From positions 620,001-684,000 of the forward strand of contig NZ_BMIF01000001.1 in assembly GCF_014641695.1 (NCBI RefSeq): 64,000 nucleotides of DNA. The letters run 5' to 3'. The notes under the pieces are model-generated. The model had not been told where the DNA came from and ran no database searches. It saw nothing but the letters and a program-made list of their open reading frames with translations. Position 1 is the stretch's first letter, and each line of letters begins with the position of its first letter. The translations under genes were made by a program, and so were the position numbers. Of this stretch, positions 19,677-33,556 are shown one piece after another. Origin of the DNA: Nitratireductor aestuarii. Lineage in GTDB: Bacteria > Pseudomonadota > Alphaproteobacteria > Rhizobiales > Rhizobiaceae.

Positions 19677-20144
19677 TCAGGCTGCCTGTACCGGCAGCTT
19701 GACGGAACCACCAGCCTTCTCGATCTTCGAGAGAGCCGACTTCGTGGCGTAAGCAACGTCCAGCGTAACCTTAGCGGTCAGCTCGCCGTTGCCGAGTACG
19801 CGAACGCCGTCCTTGGCGCGGCGGATAACGCCGGCCTCTACGAGAGCAGCAGCGTCGATCGTCTTGCCGGCGTCAAGCTTCTTGGCGTCGATGGCGGCCT
19901 GGATACGCTCCACGGTCACTTCGACGAAGTCACCGCGGAAAATGTTCACGAAACCGCGCTTCGGCAGGCGGCGGTAGATTGGCATCTGACCACCTTCGAA
20001 GCCGTTGATGGCGACACCCGAGCGGGACGACTGTCCCTTGACGCCGCGACCACCGGTCTTGCCGCTGCCGGAACCGATACCACGGCCGACGCGCTTGCGG
20101 GACTTGGTAGCGCCTTCAGAATCCCTGAGTTCGTTGAGCTTCAT
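19677..20144 (-). CDS. rplO: 50S ribosomal protein L15
   Basis: 155 residues from the ATG giving [20 protein letters not shown]; an upstream in-frame ATG lies within the rpmD end and is not used by the family. [19 protein letters not shown] and [20 protein letters not shown] are L15 signatures. L15 binds 23S rRNA late in subunit assembly. It follows rpmD by 19 bp and is followed by the wrong-way hairpin before secY. Confidence 0.97.
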   Translation of the reverse strand: MKLNELRDSEGATKSRKRVGRGIGSGSGKTGGRGVKGQSSRSGVAINGFEGGQMPIYRRLPKRGFVNIFRGDFVEVTVERIQAAIDAKKLDAGKTIDAAALVEAGVIRRAKDGVRVLGNGELTAKVTLDVAYATKSALSKIEKAGGSVKLPVQAA

Positions 20145-20163
20145 AGTCTTAATCCCGGATCTC

Positions 20164-20364
20164 TCAGGCCTCGTCGACAACGCGAACCAGGTGGCTCACG
20201 CTGGCGATCATACCACGGACGGAAGGAGTGTCTTCCAGGGTGGAACGGCGGTGCATCTTGTTCAGCCCCAGGCCGATCAGCGTCGCACGCTGTTCCTTGG
20301 GGCGGCGAATGGGGCTGCCGATCTGTTCGACGGTGACCGTCTTGCCCTTCTTGTTCTCTGCCAT
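20164..20364 (-). CDS. rpmD: 50S ribosomal protein L30
   Basis: 66 residues from the ATG giving [17 protein letters not shown]; an ATG three codons upstream is too close to the AGAGG ribosome-binding site. [20 protein letters not shown] is the L30 signature. A small globular large-subunit protein, placed between rpsE and rplO as in other bacteria. Confidence 0.95.
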   Translation of the reverse strand: MAENKKGKTVTVEQIGSPIRRPKEQRATLIGLGLNKMHRRSTLEDTPSVRGMIASVSHLVRVVDEA

Positions 20365-20421
20365 TTTCGTCATCCTCTACCAGCGGCTAGGTTGCCCTTG
20401 GGCAACGCCGCACGGATTGCC

Positions 20422-20985
20422 CTACTCTTCCGAACCAGCGGCAGCGCCGCGGCGCGCCTGCAGTACGGAGTACTTGATACCACGCTGTGCAGCGACATCC
20501 TTCGGATGCGCCTGACGCTTCAGAGCGTCGAAGGTGGCACGCACCATGTTGTAGGGGTTGGAGGAGCCGAGAGACTTCGAAACAACGTCCTGAACCCCGA
20601 GAACCTCGAAGACTGCGCGCATAGGACCACCGGCGATGATACCGGTACCAGCCTTGGCGGTGCGCAGCAGAACCTTACCAGCGCCGTGTGCGCCGTTAAC
20701 GTCGTGGTGCAGCGTACGTCCCTCACGCAGCGGAACGAAAATCATGTCGCGCTTGGCAGCTTCCGTCGCCTTGCGGATAGCTTCCGGCACTTCACGTGCC
20801 TTGCCATGACCGAAGCCGACGCGACCCTTCTGGTCACCGACGACGACGAGTGCCGCGAAACCAAAACGGCGGCCGCCCTTGACCACCTTGGCAACACGGT
20901 TGATGTGGACCAGCTTGTCAACGAATTCGCTGTCGCGCTCTTCGCGCGGACGGCGATCGTCCTTACGTCCTTGCTGTTGTGCCAT
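20422..20985 (-). CDS. rpsE: 30S ribosomal protein S5
   Basis: 187 residues, longer than E. coli S5 because of a charged N-terminal extension ([18 protein letters not shown]). The double-stranded-RNA-binding-like domain ([20 protein letters not shown]) and the C-terminal [19 protein letters not shown] are clear. S5 helps form the mRNA entry channel and affects decoding fidelity and spectinomycin response. Confidence 0.97.
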   Translation of the reverse strand: MAQQQGRKDDRRPREERDSEFVDKLVHINRVAKVVKGGRRFGFAALVVVGDQKGRVGFGHGKAREVPEAIRKATEAAKRDMIFVPLREGRTLHHDVNGAHGAGKVLLRTAKAGTGIIAGGPMRAVFEVLGVQDVVSKSLGSSNPYNMVRATFDALKRQAHPKDVAAQRGIKYSVLQARRGAAAGSEE

Positions 20986-21076
20986 TGCCCTTTTCCTTGT
21001 TCTTTTCCGGAAGCACGGGTTGTTAAAGCATACTCCCGCGGTGCTTACAGCAACGCGGGAGGAATGAAAAGTTCAA

Positions 21077-21436
21077 TTAGAACTGCAGACCGCCTTCGCG
21101 AGCTGCGTCTGCAAGAGCCTTCACGCGGCCGTGGTACAGGTAGGCACCGCGGTCGAAGACGACCTCGCTGACGCCCGCCTGCTTGGCGCGCTCAGCGAGG
21201 AGCTTGCCGACAGCAGCAGCTGCATCAACGTCGGCGCCGGTCTTCAGCGAGCTGCGAAGATCCTTGTCGAGAGTGGAAGCGGCAGCGAGCGTATGACCCT
21301 TCACATCGTCGATGAGCTGGGCATAGATGTTCTTCGAAGAACGGTAAACCGAAAGACGGACGCGGCCATTGGCCACCGACTTCAGCTTACGACGGACGCG
21401 CCCTGCGCGTCGCGTAACGGATACTTTCGACACCAT
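21077..21436 (-). CDS. rplR: 50S ribosomal protein L18
   Basis: 119 residues; [18 protein letters not shown] and the C-terminal [20 protein letters not shown] match L18, which binds 5S rRNA together with L5. 10 bp downstream of rplF and 91 bp upstream of rpsE in the spc cluster. Confidence 0.97.
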   Translation of the reverse strand: MVSKVSVTRRAGRVRRKLKSVANGRVRLSVYRSSKNIYAQLIDDVKGHTLAAASTLDKDLRSSLKTGADVDAAAAVGKLLAERAKQAGVSEVVFDRGAYLYHGRVKALADAAREGGLQF

Positions 21437-21446
21437 GGCTAGATCC

Positions 21447-21980
21447 TTACTTCTTCTTGCCTTCCTTACGGACGATTACTTCGTCCGAGTACCGCACGCC
21501 CTTGCCCTTGTAAGGCTCTGGACCACGGTAAGCGCGGATTTCCGCAGCGACCTGGCCGACAACCTGCTTGTCGATACCGGTAACCACGATTTCCGTTGGC
21601 TTCGGCGTAGCAATCGTGATGCCCTGAGGGGCAACATAATTGACTTCGTGGCTGAAGCCCAGCGACAGAGCAAGCGTGTTGCCCTGCATCGCTGCACGAT
21701 AACCAACGCCGCTGATCTCAAGCTTGCGCTCGAAACCGGTCTTGACGCCGTTGAGGATGTTCGAGATCTGGGTGCGGGTCATACCCCACTTCGAACGAGC
21801 ATCCTTGGTTTCGTCACGCGGCGTAACAACCACGCCACCATTCTCAAGCTTTACAAGTACTTCTTCGGTAAAGACGAACTTTAGCTCGCCCTTCGGCCCC
21901 TTAGCCGTGATGGTCTGACCATCGATGGAAGCGGTCACGCTCTCCGGCACTGGAACCGGCTTTTTGCCAATTCGAGACAT
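21447..21980 (-). CDS. rplF: 50S ribosomal protein L6
   Basis: 177 residues starting [15 protein letters not shown]. Two repeated alpha-beta domains are evident, with [18 protein letters not shown], the L6 signature, near the C-terminus. L6 lies near the sarcin-ricin loop and the factor-binding site. In order between rpsH and rplR. Confidence 0.97.
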   Translation of the reverse strand: MSRIGKKPVPVPESVTASIDGQTITAKGPKGELKFVFTEEVLVKLENGGVVVTPRDETKDARSKWGMTRTQISNILNGVKTGFERKLEISGVGYRAAMQGNTLALSLGFSHEVNYVAPQGITIATPKPTEIVVTGIDKQVVGQVAAEIRAYRGPEPYKGKGVRYSDEVIVRKEGKKK

Positions 21981-22014
21981 GTTATGCCCTCGTTCCTTCT
22001 ACGTTTCCGCTAGA

Positions 22015-22413
22015 TTAGAAAATCTTGCAGAGAACCTCTCCACCGACGTTCTTCTCACGAGCCTCATGGTCCGCCATAACGCCCTTCGGCGTCGAAAGGA
22101 TGGCGATACCGAGACCGTTGCCGACGTGCGGAATGGTCTTTACCGACACGTAAACGCGGCGGCCAGGCTTCGAAACGCGGACGATCTCGCGGATAACGGA
22201 CGCACCTTCGAAATACTTCAGCTCGATGTTGATCTCGGACTTGCCGTTACCATAATCGACCTGGCTGTAATCCCGAATGTAGCCTTCAGCCTTCAGAACA
22301 TCCAGAACGCGAGCGCGCAGCTTGGAAGCCGGCGTCGTGACCGTGGACTTCTTACGGCCGAGTGCGTTGCGGATACGGGTCAGCATATCACCGATTGGAT
22401 CATTAACAGACAT
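22015..22413 (-). CDS. rpsH: 30S ribosomal protein S8
   Basis: 132 residues beginning [20 protein letters not shown] and ending with the signature [19 protein letters not shown]8 binds helix 21 of 16S rRNA early in assembly and, in E. coli, represses the spc operon by binding its mRNA near rplE; whether that holds here is not visible from sequence. Confidence 0.97.
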   Translation of the reverse strand: MSVNDPIGDMLTRIRNALGRKKSTVTTPASKLRARVLDVLKAEGYIRDYSQVDYGNGKSEINIELKYFEGASVIREIVRVSKPGRRVYVSVKTIPHVGNGLGIAILSTPKGVMADHEAREKNVGGEVLCKIF

Positions 22414-22425
22414 CGGATGCCTCCC

Positions 22426-22731
22426 CTACCAGCTGGACTTGACAAGGCCTGGGATCAGGCCACGGTTACCAAGCTCACGAAGCGCGATACGCGACATCCC
22501 AAGCTCGCGGTAGTAAGCACGCGGACGACCCGTAACCTCACAGCGGTTGCGGATGCGAGTCTTCGACGAGTTGCGCGGAAGGGCAGCAAGCTGAAGCTGC
22601 GCCTTGAAGCGCTCTTCAATCGGCTTGCTCTTGTCCATGATGATAGCCTTGAGCGCGGCACGCTTTGCAGCGTAACGGCCTACCAGCTTCCGGCGCGCCT
22701 TGTTCTTCTCGACTGCGCTAATCTTTGCCAT
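22426..22731 (-). CDS. rpsN: 30S ribosomal protein S14 (long, zinc-free form)
   Basis: 101 residues with [20 protein letters not shown]. Only one cysteine is seen in the region that forms a four-cysteine zinc site in the short form, so this is the C-minus long type. S14 is in the head of the small subunit. Located between rplE and rpsH. Confidence 0.97.
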   Translation of the reverse strand: MAKISAVEKNKARRKLVGRYAAKRAALKAIIMDKSKPIEERFKAQLQLAALPRNSSKTRIRNRCEVTGRPRAYYRELGMSRIALRELGNRGLIPGLVKSSW

Positions 22732-22759
22732 TTATAGCGTTCCTTCTACTCGCCTGCCG

Positions 22760-23317
22760 TTACTGCCGGAACGGGAAGTTAAAGGCCTTCAACAAGGCGC
22801 GAGCCTCGTCGTCGGTCTTAGCAGTCGTACAGACGATGACGTCCATTCCCCAGATCTGATCAACCTTGTCGTAGTTGATCTCCGGAAAAATAATGTGCTC
22901 CTTGATACCGAAGGCATAGTTGCCACGGCCATCGAAGCTCTTCGGGTTCAGACCACGGAAGTCGCGTACCCGAGGCAGAGCGATGTTCACCAGACGATCC
23001 AGGAACTCGTACATGCGGTCATGACGAAGCGTTACCTTCGCACCGATCGGCATGCCTTCACGAACCTTGAAGCCTGCAATCGACGTGCGCGCACGAGTAA
23101 CGACGGCCTTCTGGCCGGCGATCAGCGACAGGTCTTCTGCAGCAACGGCCGGCTTCTTGGAATCGCCGGTTGCTTCACCAACGCCCATGTTCAGCACGAT
23201 CTTGTCGAGGCGAGGAAGCTCCATGACGTTCTTGTACTGGAACGCCTCGGTCAGCTCTTTGCGAACAACGTCTTCGTAGTGGGCCTTCAGACGGGCCTTG
23301 TATTCGGTGTTAGCCAT
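22760..23317 (-). CDS. rplE: 50S ribosomal protein L5
   Basis: 185 residues; [18 protein letters not shown] and [18 protein letters not shown] are the L5 signatures. L5 binds 5S rRNA and contacts P-site tRNA. Its start overlaps the rplX stop by 8 bp, suggesting translational coupling. Confidence 0.97.
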   Translation of the reverse strand: MANTEYKARLKAHYEDVVRKELTEAFQYKNVMELPRLDKIVLNMGVGEATGDSKKPAVAAEDLSLIAGQKAVVTRARTSIAGFKVREGMPIGAKVTLRHDRMYEFLDRLVNIALPRVRDFRGLNPKSFDGRGNYAFGIKEHIIFPEINYDKVDQIWGMDVIVCTTAKTDDEARALLKAFNFPFRQ

Positions 23318-23624
23318 CGATCACTTCTCCTGAGCGCTTGGCCACACGTACCTTCTTGCCGTCCTCGAGAACGCGGAAACCAACGCGGGTCGGCTTGCCG
23401 TCCTTCGGGTCAACCAGAGCCAGGTTGGAGACGTGAATTGGCGCTTCCTTGGTGATGATACCAGCTTCGGTCTGGGCGCTCTGCTTCTGGTGACGACGCA
23501 CCAGGTTCACGCCACGAACGACGGCCTTGTCGTCCTTCGGCATCATCTTAACGATTTCGCCCGTGCGGCCCTTATCGCGACCGGTGAGCACGACGACCTT
23601 GTCGCCTGTCTTAATCTTTTGCAT
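23310..23624 (-). CDS. rplX: 50S ribosomal protein L24
   Basis: 104 residues with an N-terminal KOW motif ([20 protein letters not shown]). L24 is one of the first proteins to bind 23S rRNA and initiates large-subunit assembly. It lies 11 bp after rplN and overlaps rplE. Confidence 0.97.
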   Translation of the reverse strand: MQKIKTGDKVVVLTGRDKGRTGEIVKMMPKDDKAVVRGVNLVRRHQKQSAQTEAGIITKEAPIHVSNLALVDPKDGKPTRVGFRVLEDGKKVRVAKRSGEVIDG

Positions 23625-23635
23625 CCATCCGGCTC

Positions 23636-24004
23636 CTACAGCACTTCCGGCGCCAGGGAAATGATCTTCATGTGGTTCTTGGCGCGAAGTTCACGCGGAA
23701 CCGGTCCGAAGATACGGGTGCCGATTGGTTCTTTCTTGTTGTCGACAAGAACGGCAGCGTTCGTATCGAAGCGGATGACGCTCCCGTCCGGACGACGGAT
23801 GTCCTTGGCGGTGCGAACGACTACCGCCTTCATTACGTCACCCTTCTTTACGCGGCCGCGCGGAATGGCTTCCTTCACGGAGACGACGATGATGTCTCCG
23901 ACCGAAGCATACTTCCGCTTCGAGCCGCCAAGCACTTTGATGCACATGACACGACGGGCGCCGGAATTATCCGCCACGTCGAGGTTTGTTTGCATCTGAA
24001 TCAT
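23636..24004 (-). CDS. rplN: 50S ribosomal protein L14
   Basis: 122 residues starting [19 protein letters not shown], the L14 signature, and ending with the conserved [17 protein letters not shown] region. It forms inter-subunit bridges and contacts L19. The spc cluster by E. coli convention begins here, but the 69-bp gap to rpsQ shows no terminator. Confidence 0.97.
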   Translation of the reverse strand: MIQMQTNLDVADNSGARRVMCIKVLGGSKRKYASVGDIIVVSVKEAIPRGRVKKGDVMKAVVVRTAKDIRRPDGSVIRFDTNAAVLVDNKKEPIGTRIFGPVPRELRAKNHMKIISLAPEVL

Positions 24005-24073
24005 GATGGCCGCCTTCTTATAATAATGGCGAGAAGCAGCACGTCAGGCTGCTTCCCTTCAACTTAAACCCAA

Positions 24074-24322
24074 TCAGGCCGTAGCCTGAGTCTGGTTCTC
24101 AATCACCACCCAGTTCTTGTCCTTCGAAATCGGACGAGATTCCTGGATCGAGACGATGTCACCGATCTTGCATGCGTTGTTTTCGTCGTGCGCCTTGTAC
24201 TTCTTCGAACGGCGCACGGTCTTCTTAAGCAACGGGTGCGTGAAACGACGCTCGACGCGAACGACAACAGTCTTGTCGCTCTTGTCGCTCACCACGGTGC
24301 CCTGCAGAACGCGCTTTGGCAT
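24074..24322 (-). CDS. rpsQ: 30S ribosomal protein S17
   Basis: 82 residues; [19 protein letters not shown] and [13 protein letters not shown] fit S17, an OB-fold protein that binds 16S rRNA early. Last gene of the S10 cluster by E. coli convention; 8 bp downstream of rpmC. Confidence 0.97.
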   Translation of the reverse strand: MPKRVLQGTVVSDKSDKTVVVRVERRFTHPLLKKTVRRSKKYKAHDENNACKIGDIVSIQESRPISKDKNWVVIENQTQATA

Positions 24323-24330
24323 TTTTATCC

Positions 24331-24531
24331 TCAGGCTTTGCTGCCGACCGATTTCTCGGCCAGGATTGTACGAATGCGCGCAATGTCACGACGAATCTCT
24401 CGCACACGCGCGGTTTTTTCGAGCTGCCCAGTAGCCTTCTGGAAACGAAGGTTGAACTGCTCTTTCTTGAGGTTCGCCAGCTGTTCGTCGAGCTGGTCAG
24501 GGGTCTGGGACCTGATATCTGCGGCCTTCAT
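24331..24531 (-). CDS. rpmC: 50S ribosomal protein L29
   Basis: 66 residues; [20 protein letters not shown] is the L29 signature. The small helical protein lies at the tunnel exit beside L23, where trigger factor and SRP dock. 11 bp after rplP. Confidence 0.96.
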   Translation of the reverse strand: MKAADIRSQTPDQLDEQLANLKKEQFNLRFQKATGQLEKTARVREIRRDIARIRTILAEKSVGSKA

Positions 24532-24542
24532 AATGCCCTCTC

Positions 24543-24956
24543 CTACTCTACGATGCGCTGCACAAAGCGCGTCTTGATCGGAAGCTTCGCGGCACCGAGG
24601 CGAAGGGCCTCCTGTGCGATTTCCAAATCAACGCCATCGATCTCAAACATGATGCGGCCCGGCTTAACGCGGCACGCCCAAAAGTCAACAGATCCTTTTC
24701 CCTTACCCATGCGGACTTCGGTAGGCTTCGAAGTGACCGGAACATCAGGAAATACGCGGATCCAGACCCTTCCCTGGCGCTTCATCTGGCGGGTAATTGC
24801 ACGACGGGCCGCTTCAATCTGTCGCGCCGTTACGCGCTCTGGCTCGAGGGCTTTGAGGCCAAATGAACCGAAGTTCAGATCCGTGCCGCCCTTGGAGACG
24901 CCATGAATGCGCCCCTTGAACTGCTTACGGAATTTCGTGCGCTTTGGTTGCAGCAT
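24543..24956 (-). CDS. rplP: 50S ribosomal protein L16
   Basis: 137 residues starting [16 protein letters not shown], with [19 protein letters not shown] as signature. L16 lies at the A-site side of the peptidyl-transferase centre and organises the architecture there. Between rpsC and rpmC in standard order. Confidence 0.97.
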   Translation of the reverse strand: MLQPKRTKFRKQFKGRIHGVSKGGTDLNFGSFGLKALEPERVTARQIEAARRAITRQMKRQGRVWIRVFPDVPVTSKPTEVRMGKGKGSVDFWACRVKPGRIMFEIDGVDLEIAQEALRLGAAKLPIKTRFVQRIVE

Positions 24957-24979
24957 TTTCTTCTACCTCAAATCCCGGC

Positions 24980-25693
24980 TCAGGCGTTCTCGCGACGACG
25001 CTGACCACCACCACTGCCGGTCGCATCGTTTTCACTGTTGCGACGCTCGGATGCAAACGGGTCATGCTCAAGGATCTCGCCCTTGAAAACCCAGACCTTC
25101 ACACCGCAGATGCCGTAAGCTGTGTTAGCTTCAGCCGTGCCGTAGTCAATGTCAGCGCGCAGCGTGTGCAGCGGCACGCGGCCTTCACGGTACCACTCGG
25201 TACGAGCGATTTCCGCGCCGCCAAGACGACCGGCGCAGTTGATACGGATGCCCTCGGCACCGAGACGCATTGCAGACTGAACTGCACGCTTCATCGCACG
25301 GCGGAAAGCGACGCGACGCTCGAGCTGCTGGGTGATCGACTGAGCGATCAGCTTGGCATCAACTTCGGGCTTGCGCACTTCAACGATGTTGAGGTGCACT
25401 TCGCTCTCGGTCATCGAACCGATCTTCTTGCGCAGCTTCTCGATGTCCGCACCCTTCTTGCCGATGATCAGGCCAGGACGGGCAGCGTGGATCGTGACGC
25501 GGCAGTTCTTGTGCGGGCGCTCGATGACAACCTTGGAGATCGCAGCCTGCTTGAGCTCACGCTCGATGTATTCGCGGATCTTCAGGTCTTCATGAAGCAG
25601 CTTGGAATACTCGCCCTTGTTGGCGTACCAGCGAGAGTCCCACGTACGGTTGATGCCGAGGCGCAGACCGATTGGATTAACTTTGTGACCCAT
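24980..25693 (-). CDS. rpsC: 30S ribosomal protein S3
   Basis: 237 residues: an N-terminal KH domain with [19 protein letters not shown] and a C-terminal S3 domain with the [20 protein letters not shown] signature. It forms part of the mRNA entry helicase. The start codon shares one base with the rplV stop, a tight translational coupling. Confidence 0.97.
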   Translation of the reverse strand: MGHKVNPIGLRLGINRTWDSRWYANKGEYSKLLHEDLKIREYIERELKQAAISKVVIERPHKNCRVTIHAARPGLIIGKKGADIEKLRKKIGSMTESEVHLNIVEVRKPEVDAKLIAQSITQQLERRVAFRRAMKRAVQSAMRLGAEGIRINCAGRLGGAEIARTEWYREGRVPLHTLRADIDYGTAEANTAYGICGVKVWVFKGEILEHDPFASERRNSENDATGSGGGQRRRENA

Positions 25694-26073
25694 CAGGCGG
25701 CCTCCTCAACTTCGCGCACCACTATGGTAAGATGCGAATAGGGCTTCTCGATGCGGTTCGCACGACCACGACCGCGAGCGTTGAAACGCTTCATGACAAT
25801 CGACTTGCCGACATAGGCCTCAGCCACCACCAGCGCGTCCACATCAAGGTTGTGGTTGTTTTCTGCGTTGGCAATTGCCGACTCGAGCGTCTTCTTTACG
25901 GTTCCTGCAATCCGCTTGCGCGAGAATTCCAGGTCAGCGAGCGCGCTCGACACCTTCTTGCCACGGATAAGCGCGGCGACAAGGTTCAGCTTCTGAGGGC
26001 TGACGCGGATCGTGCGCAGTACTGCACGGGCCTCGTTGTCCTTGAGCCTGCGTGGCGCTTTGGCCTTGCTCAT
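25693..26073 (-). CDS. rplV: 50S ribosomal protein L22
   Basis: 126 residues; [20 protein letters not shown] and [18 protein letters not shown] are conserved. The extended beta-hairpin lines the exit tunnel, where changes give macrolide resistance; no disruption is seen. It overlaps rpsC by one base and lies 2 bp after rpsS. Confidence 0.97.
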   Translation of the reverse strand: MSKAKAPRRLKDNEARAVLRTIRVSPQKLNLVAALIRGKKVSSALADLEFSRKRIAGTVKKTLESAIANAENNHNLDVDALVVAEAYVGKSIVMKRFNARGRGRANRIEKPYSHLTIVVREVEEAA

Positions 26074-26075
26074 GG

Positions 26076-26354
26076 TTACTTCCTCTTTGCCTTCTTGTCC
26101 GCGCCGTGGCCGTAGTACGTACGGGTCGGGGCGAATTCACCGAACTTGTGGCCCACCATCTCTTCCGAGACGTTGACCGGGATGTGCTTCTGGCCGTTGT
26201 AAACGCCGAAAGTCAGCCCGACGAACTGGGGCAGAATAGTGGAGCGACGGCTCCAGATCTTGATAACGTCCTTACGTCCGCTCTCGCGAGCCTTCTCGGC
26301 TTTGCTGAGCATGAAGCCGTCGACGAAGGGGCCTTTCCAGACTGAACGGGACAC
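26076..26354 (-). CDS. rpsS: 30S ribosomal protein S19
   Basis: 92 residues beginning [40 protein letters not shown] is the family signature. S19 lies in the head of the 30S subunit next to S13. 17 bp after rplB. Confidence 0.97.
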   Translation of the reverse strand: MSRSVWKGPFVDGFMLSKAEKARESGRKDVIKIWSRRSTILPQFVGLTFGVYNGQKHIPVNVSEEMVGHKFGEFAPTRTYYGHGADKKAKRK

Positions 26355-26371
26355 GGTTCCCTTACCTTTCT

Positions 26372-27208
26372 TTATGCCTTGCGCTGATGACGCGAGCGCA
26401 TGATGAACTTATCGGTCGCCTTATTGGAGCGGGTCTTGCGGCCCTTCGTGGGCTTGCCCCAAGGCGTAACGGGATGACGGCCACCAGAAGTGCGACCTTC
26501 ACCACCGCCGTGCGGATGGTCGACCGGGTTCATGGTAACGCCGCGGTTATGCGGACGCTTACCCAGCCAGCGCTGACGACCAGCCTTGCCGAGCTTGATG
26601 TTGGCGTGGTCCGGGTTGGACACGGCACCAACAGTCGCCAGGCAGGCGCCGGGTACGAGGCGCTGCTCGCCCGAGTTCAGGCGCAGGATTGCCATTCCGC
26701 CGTCACGACCTACGAGCTGTGCGTAGGCGCCTGCGGAACGGGCGATCTGACCGCCCTTGCCTGGTTTCAGCTCGACGTTGTGAACGATCGTGCCCACCGG
26801 GATCGACGCAAGCGGCATTGCATTGCCGGGCTTTACGTCCGCACCCTTGCTGGAGGAAACGACGCGGTCACCAGCAGCCAGACGCTGCGGAGCCAGGATG
26901 TAGCTGACCTCACCGTCCTCGTAGCGAACGAGTGCGATGAATGCCGAACGATTCGGATCGTACTCGAGGCGTTCAACAGTGGCGGCCATATCGAACTTGT
27001 TGCGCTTAAAGTCAACAAGGCGATAGCTGCGCTTGTGACCACCACCCTGGAAACGGGCGGTAACGCGGCCGTAGTTGTTGCGGCCGCCCTTGCTCGTCAG
27101 GCCGACGGTCAAGCCCTTGACGGGCTTGCCCTTGTAGAGGCCGGAGCGGTCAACGATGACCAGCTGGCGCTGACCGGGGGTAACCGGCTTATAATGCTTA
27201 AGTGCCAT
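26372..27208 (-). CDS. rplB: 50S ribosomal protein L2
   Basis: 278 residues; the N-terminal [20 protein letters not shown] and the C-terminal [18 protein letters not shown], containing the conserved His linked to peptidyl-transferase function, are intact. One of the most conserved large-subunit proteins. 17 bp after rplW. Confidence 0.98.
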   Translation of the reverse strand: MALKHYKPVTPGQRQLVIVDRSGLYKGKPVKGLTVGLTSKGGRNNYGRVTARFQGGGHKRSYRLVDFKRNKFDMAATVERLEYDPNRSAFIALVRYEDGEVSYILAPQRLAAGDRVVSSSKGADVKPGNAMPLASIPVGTIVHNVELKPGKGGQIARSAGAYAQLVGRDGGMAILRLNSGEQRLVPGACLATVGAVSNPDHANIKLGKAGRQRWLGKRPHNRGVTMNPVDHPHGGGEGRTSGGRHPVTPWGKPTKGRKTRSNKATDKFIMRSRHQRKA

Positions 27209-27225
27209 ATTCCCTTCCTCGCGCC

Positions 27226-27519
27226 TTAGAGACCGGTCGCAACGTCGATGGAATGGCCTTCAGCCAGCGTAACGATCGCCTTCTTGACGTCGCTCTGCTT
27301 GCCGATGGTGCCGCGGAACCGCTTCACCTTGCCCTTCCGGACCAACGTATTGACGCTCGCAACCTTGACGTTGAACAGCGCTTCGACGGCCGCCTTGATT
27401 TCCGGCTTGGAAGCCTTGCGGGCCACATTGAAGACGACCTGGTTGAATTCCGAGGCCATCGTAGACTTTTCGGTGATCGCGGGGCTCACGATCACGTCGT
27501 AATGGCGAAGATCCGTCAT
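27226..27519 (-). CDS. rplW: 50S ribosomal protein L23
   Basis: 97 residues starting [39 protein letters not shown] is typical. L23 is the docking site for trigger factor and SRP at the tunnel exit. Its start overlaps the rplD stop by 4 bp. Confidence 0.97.
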   Translation of the reverse strand: MTDLRHYDVIVSPAITEKSTMASEFNQVVFNVARKASKPEIKAAVEALFNVKVASVNTLVRKGKVKRFRGTIGKQSDVKKAIVTLAEGHSIDVATGL

Positions 27520-28136
27520 TTGAACCGCTCCTCGAGTGCTGCAACAGCAGCCTTGGAAAGGACCAGCGTGCCGCGGCGAAGAATGTCGTAAACGTTGATG
27601 CCCTGGATTGGCAGCACATCAATGTTCGGGATGTTGGCAGCAGCGCGCTGGAAGCCGGCGTCGATCTCGGTGCCGCCGATAACCAGAGCATTGGCCAGGC
27701 CGAGCTTTGCGAGGTTCTCAACGAGAACCTTCGTCTTGGCATCCTGGAGCAGCAGGTCGTCGACAACAATCAGGTTCGCAGCCTTGGCCTTGGCGGAAAG
27801 CGCATGACGCAGACCAAGCGCCCTCACCTTCTTCGGCAGGTCGTGCTCGTGGCTCCGGGCAACCGGTCCATGAGCCTTACCACCGCCGCGGAACTGAGGT
27901 GCACGAGCAGACGAGTGACGGGCGCGGCCCGTACCCTTCTGACGGTACATCTTGGCGCCGGTGCGAGCGATGTCCGCACGGCCCTTTGCAGCGTGCGTGC
28001 CCTGCTGGCGCTTTGCGAGCTGCCAGCGAACGACGCGGTGGAGAATGTCTTCGCGGGGATCCAGACCGAAGATCTCCTCAGAGACCGTCAGCTTTCCGGC
28101 ATCCTCACCCGCAAGGGTTGTTACCTTAAGATCCAT
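27516..28136 (-). CDS. rplD: 50S ribosomal protein L4
   Basis: 206 residues; the tunnel-lining loop [20 protein letters not shown] is the L4 hallmark. In E. coli L4 also represses the S10 operon through its leader; the short rpsJ leader here (about 65 bp after tuf) shows no obvious E. coli-like structure. It overlaps rplC by one base and rplW by four. Confidence 0.97.
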   Translation of the reverse strand: MDLKVTTLAGEDAGKLTVSEEIFGLDPREDILHRVVRWQLAKRQQGTHAAKGRADIARTGAKMYRQKGTGRARHSSARAPQFRGGGKAHGPVARSHEHDLPKKVRALGLRHALSAKAKAANLIVVDDLLLQDAKTKVLVENLAKLGLANALVIGGTEIDAGFQRAAANIPNIDVLPIQGINVYDILRRGTLVLSKAAVAALEERFK

Positions 28137-28864
28137 TATTCAGCCCCTTCGCTGGCGGCGGCTTCAACAGCCTTGGCGTTATTGTTGCCAGCAACGCGGA
28201 TTGCACCAGGAAGCGGGGCATCCTTGGGCAGCGGTACCTTGACGGCGTCGCTGACCATGATCCAGGCTCCCTTCGATCCCGGCACTGCGCCGCGAACGAA
28301 AATCAGGCCACGCTCGATATCCGTCGAGACAACTTCAAGGTTCTGGGTGGTTACGCGGGTTGCACCCATGTGACCAGCCATCTTCTTGTTCTTGAAGACC
28401 TTGCCCGGATCCTGACGCTGACCGGTCGAACCGTGCGAACGGTGCGAGACCGAGTTACCATGGGATGCACGGCCGCCACCGAAGTTGTGGCGCTTCATGA
28501 CACCCTGGAAGCCCTTACCGACTGACGTGCCGGTTACATCCACCTTCTGGCCTGCAACAAAGTGGTCAGCAGTAATTTCCGCGCCCACCTCGATGAGGTT
28601 TTCCGGAGAAACCCGGAACTCCGCAATCTTAGCCTTCGGCTCAACGGAGGCTACAGCGAAATGACCACGCAGAGCCTTCGACGTATTCTTTACCTTGGCA
28701 AGACCAACGCCAAGCTGAACAGCCGTATAGCCGTTCTTTTCCTGGGTGCGGTGTGCCACGACCTGGCAATTTTCCATGCGCAGAACCGTGACGGGGATGT
28801 GCTCGCCCGCATCGTTATAAACGCGCGTCATCCCGATCTTCTGTGCGATAACACCTGAACGCAT
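28136..28864 (-). CDS. rplC: 50S ribosomal protein L3
   Basis: 242 residues, longer than E. coli L3 by an Asn/Ala-rich C-terminal tail ([16 protein letters not shown]), a common alphaproteobacterial feature. [20 protein letters not shown] and [19 protein letters not shown] are conserved, the latter containing the Gln methylated by PrmB in E. coli. An early assembly protein near the peptidyl-transferase centre. Confidence 0.97.
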   Translation of the reverse strand: MRSGVIAQKIGMTRVYNDAGEHIPVTVLRMENCQVVAHRTQEKNGYTAVQLGVGLAKVKNTSKALRGHFAVASVEPKAKIAEFRVSPENLIEVGAEITADHFVAGQKVDVTGTSVGKGFQGVMKRHNFGGGRASHGNSVSHRSHGSTGQRQDPGKVFKNKKMAGHMGATRVTTQNLEVVSTDIERGLIFVRGAVPGSKGAWIMVSDAVKVPLPKDAPLPGAIRVAGNNNAKAVEAAASEGAE

Positions 28865-28886
28865 CGGTTCGGTTTCCTTTCAGGTT

Positions 28887-28914
28887 ACCCGCTGGCTATT
28901 CACCAATGGCGGGT
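28887..28914. repeat. Hairpin in the rpsJ-rplC gap
   Basis: ACCCGC and GCGGGT arms enclose a 16-nt loop containing TATTCACCA, the same heptamer motif as the palindrome between rpsM and rpsK. It lies 22 bp before the rplC start in the transcript and may fold there. Confidence 0.5.
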
Positions 28915-28930
28915 CCTAACATCTTCCGCC

Positions 28931-29239
28931 TTAAAGCTTAATCTCGACATTCACACCAGCGGCGAGATCGAGCTTCATCAGCGCGTCCACCGTCTGGGGA
29001 GTCGGATCAACGATGTCGAGAAGACGCTTGTGCGTGCGCCGCTCGAACTGCTCACGGCTCTTCTTATCAACGTGCGGGGACCGGTTGACTGTAAACTTAC
29101 CGATGTTGGTCGGCAGAGGGATCGGTCCCCGGACCTGGGCGCCCGTGCGCTTCGCAGTAGAAACGATTTCGCGCGTCGAAGCATCGAGTACGCGATGGTC
29201 GTTTCCTTTGAGGCGGATACGGATTTTTTGCCTGCTCAT
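28931..29239 (-). CDS. rpsJ: 30S ribosomal protein S10 (NusE)
   Basis: 102 residues from the ATG giving [19 protein letters not shown]; a longer in-frame start exists at 29287 but lies in the tuf-rpsJ spacer and is not family-like. Besides its role in the 30S head, S10 is NusE, which binds NusB and NusG in antitermination and transcription-translation coupling. First gene of the S10 cluster, 65 bp after tuf. Confidence 0.97.
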   Translation of the reverse strand: MSRQKIRIRLKGNDHRVLDASTREIVSTAKRTGAQVRGPIPLPTNIGKFTVNRSPHVDKKSREQFERRTHKRLLDIVDPTPQTVDALMKLDLAAGVNVEIKL

Positions 29240-29304
29240 TTTTTCGTTCCTTATCCAGCTCGCGGCGCGGACACTTCCGCGCCGCAACCCGAGATCCAGC
29301 CTCT

Positions 29305-30480
<1,176 letters not shown>

Positions 30481-30542
30481 GTGACTTCTCCGTTAGCTTT
30501 TGCCTGTACAGGACTTTATTTCTGTTGCGCCCTGACGGGCAA

Positions 30543-32633
<2,091 letters not shown>

Positions 32634-32660
32634 CGTCTTTACCTCTAATTCCCTCTCGCC

Positions 32661-33131
32661 TTACCAGCGGTAATGCGAGAATGCGCGGTTTGCGTCGGCC
32701 ATGCGATGCGTGTCTTCACGCTTCTTCACAGCAGTACCGCGGTTGCTGGCGGCATCGAGCAGTTCGCCGGAAAGGCGCTCGATCATGGTCTGCTCGTTGC
32801 GTCCACGGGCAGCGTTGATGAGCCAACGGATAGCCAGCGCCTGACGACGCTCCGGACGCACATCCACCGGAACCTGGTAGGTCGCACCACCAACACGGCG
32901 AGAGCGCACTTCGAGGTGCGGAGCGACGTTATCAAGCGCCGAATGGAATACAGCGACTGGTTCCTGCTTGGTCTTTTCACGGACCCGCTCCAGCGCGCCA
33001 TAGACGATACTTTCCGCCACGGACTTCTTTCCGTCGAACATGACGGCGTTCATGAACTTGCTGATAACAAGATCACCAAACTTTGGATCCGGATTGATCT
33101 CGCGCTTTTCTGCACGGTGACGTCTGGACAT
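32661..33131 (-). CDS. rpsG: 30S ribosomal protein S7
   Basis: 156 residues; [20 protein letters not shown] and [15 protein letters not shown] are conserved. S7 initiates assembly of the 30S head and in E. coli represses the str operon by binding the rpsL-rpsG spacer. That spacer is only 53 bp here, without an obvious E. coli-like site. Confidence 0.97.
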   Translation of the reverse strand: MSRRHRAEKREINPDPKFGDLVISKFMNAVMFDGKKSVAESIVYGALERVREKTKQEPVAVFHSALDNVAPHLEVRSRRVGGATYQVPVDVRPERRQALAIRWLINAARGRNEQTMIERLSGELLDAASNRGTAVKKREDTHRMADANRAFSHYRW

Positions 33132-33184
33132 CTTCTTTGTCTCACCTTCAAGGCCCGGCGTGCAAACACCAAAGCCGTAAAACC

Positions 33185-33556
33185 TTACTTCGGACGCTTC
33201 GCGCCGTACTTCGAGCGACGCTGCTTACGGCTCTTCACACCCTGGGTATCAAGCACACCACGGATGATGTGGTAGCGGACACCCGGAAGATCCTTAACGC
33301 GACCGCCGCGGATCATGACCACAGAGTGCTCCTGAAGGTTGTGACCCTCACCAGGAATGTAGCCGATAACCTCGAAACCGTTCGCAAGCCGAATCTTGGC
33401 CACTTTACGCATGGCGGAGTTCGGCTTCTTTGGCGACGTCGTGTAAACACGCGTGCACACACCCCGCTTCTGCGGGTTTGCCTGCATAGCAGGAACTTTA
33501 TTGCGCTTTACCGGCGCTTGGCGCGGCTTGCGGATCAGCTGACTAATGGTCGGCAT
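33185..33556 (-). CDS. rpsL: 30S ribosomal protein S12
   Basis: 123 residues from the ATG giving [13 protein letters not shown]; the preceding TTG is not needed and AAGGGAAGG is the ribosome-binding site. [13 protein letters not shown] and [13 protein letters not shown] carry the lysines whose changes give streptomycin resistance; both are wild type, so no such resistance is encoded. S12 is a decoding-centre protein. First gene of the str operon, with a candidate promoter at 33805-33833. Confidence 0.97.
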   Translation of the reverse strand: MPTISQLIRKPRQAPVKRNKVPAMQANPQKRGVCTRVYTTSPKKPNSAMRKVAKIRLANGFEVIGYIPGEGHNLQEHSVVMIRGGRVKDLPGVRYHIIRGVLDTQGVKSRKQRRSKYGAKRPK

